In this document: one piece after another, positions 1 through 3,259 of the stretch
How positions within the stretch are numbered: the stretch's first letter is position 1
Layout: every line of letters begins with the position of its first letter
NCBI GenBank assembly: GCA_002509325.1
Contig: DADO01000170.1
Span: 1 to 6,760, forward strand
Reading direction: 5' to 3'
Length of the DNA: 6,760 bases
Source of the DNA: Methanosarcina sp. UBA402
GTDB lineage: Archaea; Halobacteriota; Methanosarcinia; Methanosarcinales; Methanosarcinaceae
Notes under the pieces: model-generated
The model's database searches: none
Seen by the model: only the letters and a program-made list of their open reading frames with translations
What the model was told of the DNA's origin: nothing
Made by a program: the position numbers and the translations under genes

Positions 1-220
1 GGACCACGTTTTCCCATTAAATATTGTATTATTATTATTATTTCTATTATATAACATCAACCGAATATTATTGAAGTACCACCCTATTTAACCTTTCAAG
101 ATTACTTTCCATGGTCTTTTCAGGTTTTACATCCAGGACTTCAATTCGGGGTTGGCTTTATCTATCCTTAACGAAATCTATAAAGATCGTAAAGTGATAA
201 AGACCTCGAATTGATCAAAA
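1..220 (+). promoter_or_regulatory. Non-coding leader with likely dtdA promoter
   Basis: No gene is supported here. The left part holds an AT-rich stretch with five ATT units (28-42). The probable dtdA promoter is the TATA-like CTATAAAG at 178-185, inside a small dyad ATCT-ATAA-AGAT (176-187). In an archaeal promoter this would place transcription initiation near 205-210, leaving a short leader before the ATG at 221. Shine-Dalgarno complementarity is weak: only TTGATCA (211-217) resembles the 3' part of the archaeal consensus GGAGGTGATC. CTTTATC (156-162) and GATAAAG (196-202) form a widely spaced 7-bp inverted repeat around the TATA box, possibly by chance. Confidence 0.45.
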
Positions 221-1147
221 ATGAAAAATAACAATAATCTAGAAGAACGAAGTAACCAGGAGAAAATCCTCCCTGAAAATCCAAGACCAAAAATAACAAT
301 CATCTGTTCTGCCCCAGACCTTGCCAGCCAGAACATAAAAACCCATCTTTTGAGCCTTGAGGAATGGAAACTCCTTGAACTTCCTGAAAATTCCGGATTC
401 ACTGCAGCCAGGGAATCGCGGGACGGAAAGTTCAGGCTTATTGAAATTGAAGAAATGCACATCTTTCAGGACGGACTTGATAAGAAACTGGAAAATGCAC
501 AGCTACCAGCTTCCCTTATAATTTTCGCATCCAAGCACCGGAGCAAAGAGGAAATCTCTTCCCTTACGGTACACTGTACAGGGAATCCTTCGGACGAGGC
601 AAGGCTTGGAGGCTGCCCTAAATCCCTTGCAGTATCCTCTCCTTCTGCTATGAAATCCATCCTTATGGAAATAAAGCGCCTGGTTGAGCAAAAAGGTTTG
701 AAGTATGATGTTACTCTTGAAGTGACTCATCACGGACCCACTGAACTTTCAGTCCCTTCACTTTATGCCGAAATAGGAAGTACTGAAGCGCAGTGGATAG
801 ATCCTGATGCTGGCGAGGTTGTTGCAAAAGCTATCCTTGCAGTTTCCCTTAAAAAAGTGCCAGTAGCCCTCGGGTTTGGAGGCGGGCATTATGCCATGCG
901 CCAGACAGGGCTTTTGCTTGAAACCGAGGTATCTTTTGGGCATAATTTCCCCAAATATCAGCTGGAATTTGTGGACGAAGCCCTGATCAGGCAAGCTGTC
1001 GAGAAATCAAAGGCTGATTTTGCTTATTTTGACCGGAAATCCATGAGAAGCAAAGACAGGAACCGGATTTCCAAAACCCTTGAAAAACTGGGGCTCAGAG
1101 TCCTCAAAGAATCTGAGATCAAAGAAAACTATGGTCATGAGAGTTAA
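221..1147 (+). CDS. dtdA: D-aminoacyl-tRNA deacylase, archaeal type (DtdA/DTD2)
   Basis: This enzyme hydrolyses the ester bond between a D-amino acid and tRNA, freeing mischarged tRNA in the cytoplasm. The 308-residue protein carries the family's conserved segments in order: a start of the core at about residue 24 (KITIICSAPD), ASKHRS at 103-108 (K105, H106), TVHCTGN at 116-122 (H118), VTHHGPTEL from 168 (H170, H171), GFGGGHY at 218-224 (H223) and GHNFPKYQL from 240 (H241). The histidine-rich motifs fit the zinc-dependent archaeal/plant family (DTD2, GEK1 in plants), which is unrelated in sequence to bacterial Dtd. The first ~20 residues (Asn/Glu/Lys-rich) lie outside the recognisable core. 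The ATG at 221 is preferred because it follows the TATA-like box by the expected distance, but a slightly later start cannot be excluded. A 114-bp repeat-containing spacer separates it from the next gene, so co-transcription is uncertain. Confidence 0.95.
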   Translation: MKNNNNLEERSNQEKILPENPRPKITIICSAPDLASQNIKTHLLSLEEWKLLELPENSGFTAARESRDGKFRLIEIEEMHIFQDGLDKKLENAQLPASLIIFASKHRSKEEISSLTVHCTGNPSDEARLGGCPKSLAVSSPSAMKSILMEIKRLVEQKGLKYDVTLEVTHHGPTELSVPSLYAEIGSTEAQWIDPDAGEVVAKAILAVSLKKVPVALGFGGGHYAMRQTGLLLETEVSFGHNFPKYQLEFVDEALIRQAVEKSKADFAYFDRKSMRSKDRNRISKTLEKLGLRVLKESEIKENYGHES

Positions 1148-1169
1148 AGCAAATGTTAAAACAAGCCCA

Positions 1170-1200
1170 ATTCTCCAGAATGGTTATGATTCTCCAGAAT
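1170..1200. repeat. Duplicated 12-bp dyad upstream of membrane gene
   Basis: The 12-mer ATTCTCCAGAAT occurs exactly twice, at 1170-1181 and 1189-1200 (19 bp centre to centre). Each copy is itself a dyad (ATTCT-CC-AGAAT). It lies between dtdA and the first DUF3147 gene, about 60-90 bp before the latter's ATG. It could be a paired operator, two small hairpins in the dtdA 3' end, or simply a local duplication. Confidence 0.6.
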
Positions 1201-1236
1201 AATTACATTACTATGGATCAGAGATGCTCCAGTATA

Positions 1237-1260
1237 CGGAATAGATATCGGAATAGATAT
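1237..1260. repeat. Perfect 12-bp tandem duplication before ATG
   Basis: CGGAATAGATAT is repeated head to tail without mismatch (1237-1248, 1249-1260), ending one base before the ATG at 1262. It occupies the position where a ribosome-binding site would lie, yet contains no good Shine-Dalgarno match. The duplication may therefore have displaced or weakened translation signals, or the transcript may be leaderless. Confidence 0.7.
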
Positions 1261-1261
1261 A

Positions 1262-1624
1262 ATGTTGAATATTGAGGTATTTCCGGTTCTCCTCCGTTTT
1301 CTTTTTGGGGGAAGCGCGGTTGTGATATCCACACTTGTTGCAAAGAATTTTGGAGGCAGGCTGGGGGGAATTTTTGCCGCTTTCCCTGCAGTGTATCTTG
1401 CAGCAGTTTTAAGCCTGAGCATGGATTATGAAGGCAGTGAACTGCTTCTTGCCTCAAAACAGCTTTCAAAAGGTGCACTTGTGGGAATGATAGTAGATAT
1501 TTGCTGTGCCCTTGCTGCAAGTTATTTTATTCTCAGATATGGGTGGAAAAGAGGTCTGGCTTTCGCGCTTCTCCTCTGGATCTTGCTTGCCCCTACAATC
1601 TACTTCATTTGGTTCAGATTCTGA
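1262..1624 (+). CDS. Small four-helix membrane protein, DUF3147 type (copy 1)
   Basis: The 120-residue protein consists almost wholly of hydrophobic segments, at about residues 8-26, 33-51, 68-90 and 96-118, so it should be an integral cytoplasmic-membrane protein with four helices. The motif RFLFGG near residue 12 and GGIFAAFPAV near residue 34 resemble DUF3147, a family without known function. The same two motifs and the same total length occur in the neighbour at 1740-2102, making the two tandem paralogues. The ATG at 1262 is chosen because it aligns with the paralogue's start, which has a clear Shine-Dalgarno. This copy lacks one. The last nine codons plus stop are part of a 34-bp segment repeated downstream. 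It could act as a homo- or hetero-oligomer with its paralogue; transport or envelope roles are guesses. The family call is from recalled motifs, not a search. Confidence 0.78.
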   Translation: MLNIEVFPVLLRFLFGGSAVVISTLVAKNFGGRLGGIFAAFPAVYLAAVLSLSMDYEGSELLLASKQLSKGALVGMIVDICCALAASYFILRYGWKRGLAFALLLWILLAPTIYFIWFRF

Positions 1625-1696
1625 AAAAATCTTTGGTCAAGCTTCTTTTAGAAAGGTTGCAGCAATCTACTTCATTTGGTTCAGGTTCTGAAAAAA
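1596..1696. repeat. 34-bp direct repeat copying the 3' end of the gene
   Basis: Positions 1596-1629 and 1663-1696 match over 34 bp with one difference (A at 1618, G at 1685). The first copy contains the final codons and TGA of the upstream membrane-protein gene (coding IYFIWFRF). The second lies in the spacer, offset by 67 bp and so out of frame with the gene. The intervening 33 bp are not clearly repeated. The second copy would encode the same tail if its frame were open. Confidence 0.85.
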
Positions 1697-1730
1697 ACTG
1701 CAAATTTCTGAAGCAGAAAAGAGTAAAATA

Positions 1731-1734
1731 GGAG
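1731..1734 (+). promoter_or_regulatory. Shine-Dalgarno for second DUF3147 gene
   Basis: GGAG five bases before the ATG at 1740 is a good archaeal ribosome-binding site and fixes this start. It also supports the aligned start of the upstream paralogue, which has no such signal. Confidence 0.7.
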
Positions 1735-1739
1735 TTAAC

Positions 1740-2102
1740 ATGAAATTTAATTTCGGGGACCTGTCCCTCAGGTTCATTTTTGGGGGAATCGCTGTTGCTG
1801 TCTGTCATATTATGCTGCAAATAATTCCCTCAAAATCTTTTGCTGGAATTTTTGCCGCTTTTCCAGCTGTCATGGCAGCTGCCGTGATAATGGCAGGACA
1901 CTTCGGGACCTCAGAGCAGGCTTCTGATATTGCCCTTGGAGCCAGTGCAGGGATGATAGGCTGCACTGTTTGCGTGTTCACTGCCGTCTTTTGCATGGAG
2001 CACCTTAACAGGTTGGGCCTTTCAATTATTATTGCCCTTATTGTCTGGTTTTTCAGCTCATATGCCGCAATAAGTTTGATCCAGGGTTTACTGGGGAAAT
2101 AA
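1740..2102 (+). CDS. Small four-helix membrane protein, DUF3147 type (copy 2)
   Basis: This 120-residue protein is a paralogue of the preceding gene. Residues 10-16 (LRFIFGG) and 37-44 (GIFAAFPA) match the corresponding motifs in copy 1, and the four hydrophobic segments fall at about 9-29, 35-52, 67-87 and 95-116. The charged N-terminus and short loops suggest a compact membrane protein without a separate soluble domain. It begins 115 bp after copy 1 with a good Shine-Dalgarno, so the pair may be one transcript, though the spacer is long for a tight operon. Divergence between copies is substantial outside the two motifs, which suggests an old duplication and possibly a heteromer. Function is unknown; the DUF3147 assignment is from motif recall. 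Confidence 0.78.
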   Translation: MKFNFGDLSLRFIFGGIAVAVCHIMLQIIPSKSFAGIFAAFPAVMAAAVIMAGHFGTSEQASDIALGASAGMIGCTVCVFTAVFCMEHLNRLGLSIIIALIVWFFSSYAAISLIQGLLGK

Positions 2103-2136
2103 AAAACAGAAAAAACAGATTATTGAGGTTTTCAGA

Positions 2137-2217
2137 CTTCCGGTTTTGTCTTTACTGCATCCTCTTCCGGAATATTCCAGGATTCATCCTCTTCCGGAAT
2201 ATTCTGGAATCTTCCGG
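2137..2217. repeat. 27-bp-period array with palindromic cores between convergent genes
   Basis: CTTCCGG starts at 2137, 2164, 2191 and 2211; the first three are exactly 27 bp apart. A 20-bp segment is identical at 2158-2177 and 2185-2204. The cores are palindromic: GGAATATTCC at 2169-2178 is perfect, and 2192-2209 is an 18-bp dyad with one mismatched (G-T) pair. Lying between the stop codons of convergent genes, it could form hairpins that end transcription, or bind a dimeric protein. No poly-T tract follows directly. Confidence 0.75.
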
Positions 2218-2237
2218 TTACTCTCCTGTATTTGTTG

Positions 2238-2263
2238 TGTTTTACATGGCTGTTTTACATGGC
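2238..2263. repeat. Perfect 13-bp tandem duplication at 3' end of minus-strand gene
   Basis: TGTTTTACATGGC occurs twice head to tail (2238-2250, 2251-2263). The second copy abuts the stop codon (2264-2266) of the small cysteine-rich gene. It has no dyad, so a terminator role is not evident. Confidence 0.75.
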
Positions 2264-2425
2264 TTATTGCTTTAATTTCATTGGTTCTCCGCAACATGTC
2301 ACGTTACCGGTACAACAAGCATCTGTAGTGCAGGAGACTTCTCCACACTCTTTTACTACCTGAAGTTCAAAACCGCATGTTTCGCAACGAAGGACCTGAC
2401 CCATTTTCAAATCTCCACAGTTCAT
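2264..2425 (-). CDS. Desulforedoxin-like small cysteine-rich protein
   Basis: A 53-residue protein with nine cysteines. Residues 9-19 (GQVLRCETCGF) and 44-51 (CCGEPMKL) match the pattern of desulforedoxin and the desulfoferrodoxin N-terminal domain, in which CxxC plus a CC pair bind one iron with four sulfurs (C14, C17, C44, C45 here). Between the pairs lie 26 residues, about ten more than I recall for desulforedoxin, and they hold C27, C32, C37 and C38. The protein may thus bind a second metal, form disulfides, or be a zinc protein. It should be cytoplasmic and could be an electron carrier or redox sensor; function is not shown. The start at 2425 has a strong Shine-Dalgarno. The ATG at codon 8, also preceded by GGAGAT, would give a 46-residue form without C3. 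It is divergent from marR. Confidence 0.8.
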   Translation of the reverse strand: MNCGDLKMGQVLRCETCGFELQVVKECGEVSCTTDACCTGNVTCCGEPMKLKQ

Positions 2426-2432
2426 TTTCGTA

Positions 2433-2440
2433 TCACCTCA
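2433..2440 (-). promoter_or_regulatory. Strong Shine-Dalgarno for desulforedoxin-like gene
   Basis: Read on the minus strand, GAGGTGAT lies about six to eight bases before the ATG at 2425-2423. This is a near-complete match to the archaeal anti-16S consensus and is the strongest ribosome-binding site in the window. It supports this very short gene as real and selects the first ATG. Confidence 0.75.
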
Positions 2441-2510
2441 AGTTGCTTGATAGAAAAATATGCAATTTAGGTTCAAACTGCTTTTGAAACAATGATTCTG
2501 AATACTATTC

Positions 2511-2602
2511 TGTGAAGCTGGAAGTAAATCGAATGTGAAGCTGGAAATAAATCGAATGTAAAGCTGGAAATAAATCGAATGTGAAGCTGGAAGTAAATCG
2601 AA
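2511..2602. repeat. Four 23-bp tandem repeats between divergent genes
   Basis: Four head-to-tail 23-bp units run 2511-2533, 2534-2556, 2557-2579 and 2580-2602, with a 7-bp start of a fifth (2603-2609). The units begin TGTGAAGCTGG and end AAATCGAA. They differ only at unit positions 4 (G, or A in unit 3) and 14 (G in units 1 and 4, A in 2 and 3). The unit has no internal dyad. The block lies upstream of both the marR TATA box and the minus-strand desulforedoxin-like gene. It could be a binding array (iteron-like), or a variable-number repeat with no function. Confidence 0.92.
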
Positions 2603-2650
2603 TGTGAGCAGTAATTTGGTAAGTTTGTGGATAAGGCAAAAAACCGAAAA

Positions 2651-2658
2651 TTATATAA
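2651..2658 (+). promoter_or_regulatory. TATA box of marR
   Basis: TTATATAA at 2651-2658 is a good archaeal TATA box. A transcription start about 25 bp downstream falls near 2680, shortly before the ATG codons at 2694 and 2697. This excludes the longer reading frame that opens at the GTG at 2604, because its first codons would precede the transcript. Confidence 0.65.
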
Positions 2659-2673
2659 TTAGGAAAACCCTAA
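2659..2673. promoter_or_regulatory. Dyad TTAGG-N5-CCTAA next to marR TATA box
   Basis: TTAGG (2659-2663) and CCTAA (2669-2673) form a perfect 5-bp inverted repeat with a five-base centre, directly adjoining the TATA box. MarR proteins are dimers that commonly bind such dyads in their own promoters, so this is a plausible autoregulatory operator. The short arms mean chance is not excluded. Confidence 0.5.
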
Positions 2674-2693
2674 CTAACAAAATAGATCGAGAT

Positions 2694-3113
2694 ATGATGG
2701 AGAAAAAAGAGCATTTGTTCGTAGTTTTTGAAAACCTGATCAAAATCAAAAGCGAATGCTCCTGTCAGATTTTCTCTGAATGCGGGCTATCGGATATTAC
2801 TCTTAAGCAAGTTGAATATTTAAAAGCTATTGATGAGTATGGAGAAGTAACATTTAGCAGGCTTGCTAAAATCACCAGAAACTCAAAACCCACCATTACT
2901 GAGATGATCAACAAATTTGTCAAAATGGAATGTGTGTACAGAGAAAGATCCCAGGATGACGGCAGAATTTTTTACATTCGTCTTACAGAAAAAGGGCGGA
3001 TGATAGCCCGTGCCGAAGAGAGCGCCTTGTTGCAGGTCATTGAAAGGATGGCGAATTCACTGGATGAAAAAGAGATGGACGCGCTTATCAATATTCTGGG
3101 AAAGCTAAGATAA
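2694..3113 (+). CDS. MarR-family winged-helix transcriptional regulator
   Basis: The 139-residue protein has the usual MarR length and layout: helical dimerisation segments at both ends around a winged helix at about residues 34-102. The recognition helix begins near S64-K65-P66-T67. The wing contains the family hallmark D89-G90-R91, followed by IFYIRLTEKG. MarR proteins are homodimers that usually repress adjacent genes and release DNA on binding a ligand or on cysteine oxidation. Four cysteines are present: C22, C24 and C30 near the N-terminal dimer helix, and C80 before the wing, so redox sensing is possible but not shown. The start at 2694 (or 2697) is preferred over an upstream GTG at 2604 because the TATA box lies between them; the Shine-Dalgarno is weak. 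It is divergent from the desulforedoxin-like gene and 146 bp upstream of lon; either may be a target. Confidence 0.92.
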   Translation: MMEKKEHLFVVFENLIKIKSECSCQIFSECGLSDITLKQVEYLKAIDEYGEVTFSRLAKITRNSKPTITEMINKFVKMECVYRERSQDDGRIFYIRLTEKGRMIARAEESALLQVIERMANSLDEKEMDALINILGKLR

Positions 3114-3161
3114 TTTTTTGCCCGCGAAAAGAATGCTAAGATAATTTTTTGTTCGCGAAAA
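3104..3161. repeat. 27-bp direct repeat copying the 3' end of marR
   Basis: Positions 3104-3130 and 3135-3161 match over 27 bp except for two adjacent bases (CC at 3121-3122, TT at 3152-3153), at a period of 31 bp. The first copy includes the last two marR codons and its TAA, so the spacer carries a duplicate gene end. Each copy contains a T run followed by CGCGAAAA. The T runs could help end transcription. Confidence 0.85.
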
Positions 3162-3187
3162 TGGTTAGGTTAATTCAAACTAAATAT

Positions 3188-3250
3188 TTGAGATTAATTT
3201 TGAGATTATATTGAGATTATATTGAGATTAATTTTGAGATCATATTGAGA
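3188..3250 (+). promoter_or_regulatory. 11-12-bp tandem repeats in the lon promoter region
   Basis: Five consecutive units beginning TTGAGAT start at 3188, 3200, 3211, 3222 and 3234, and a partial sixth (TTGAGA) starts at 3245. Units alternate between 12 bp (ending TTAATT) and 11 bp (ending TTATA or TCATA), close to one helical turn each. The TTATATT at 3206-3212 and 3217-3223 could serve as TATA boxes. They would place initiation near 3230-3245, just before the ATG at 3260. The last units also supply the only weak ribosome-binding match (GAGATCA). The array therefore probably overlaps the lon promoter. Confidence 0.6.
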
Positions 3251-3259
3251 CGATTAACA

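Noticed and set aside
156..202. Inverted repeat CTTTATC/GATAAAG around the dtdA TATA box as an operator
   Set aside because: The arms are only 7 bp and 33 bp apart in AT-rich DNA, so chance is a sufficient explanation.
1630..1739. Remnant of a third DUF3147 gene between the two copies
   Set aside because: Only the 34-bp tail copy is recognisable. The intervening sequence has no RFxFGG or FAAFPAV motif in any frame, so a local duplication explains it better.
2146..2328. 60-residue plus-strand frame across the repeat array
   Set aside because: It translates the 27-bp-period array into a repeated peptide, has no ribosome-binding site, and overlaps the better-supported minus-strand cysteine-rich gene.
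2511..2602. CRISPR array
   Set aside because: The 23-bp units are contiguous with no spacers, so this is a simple tandem repeat.
2604..2693. N-terminal extension of the MarR frame from the GTG at 2604
   Set aside because: The segment overlaps the end of the 23-bp repeats and contains the TATA box and dyad, and it lies outside the MarR family core. The start at 2694 gives the normal family length.
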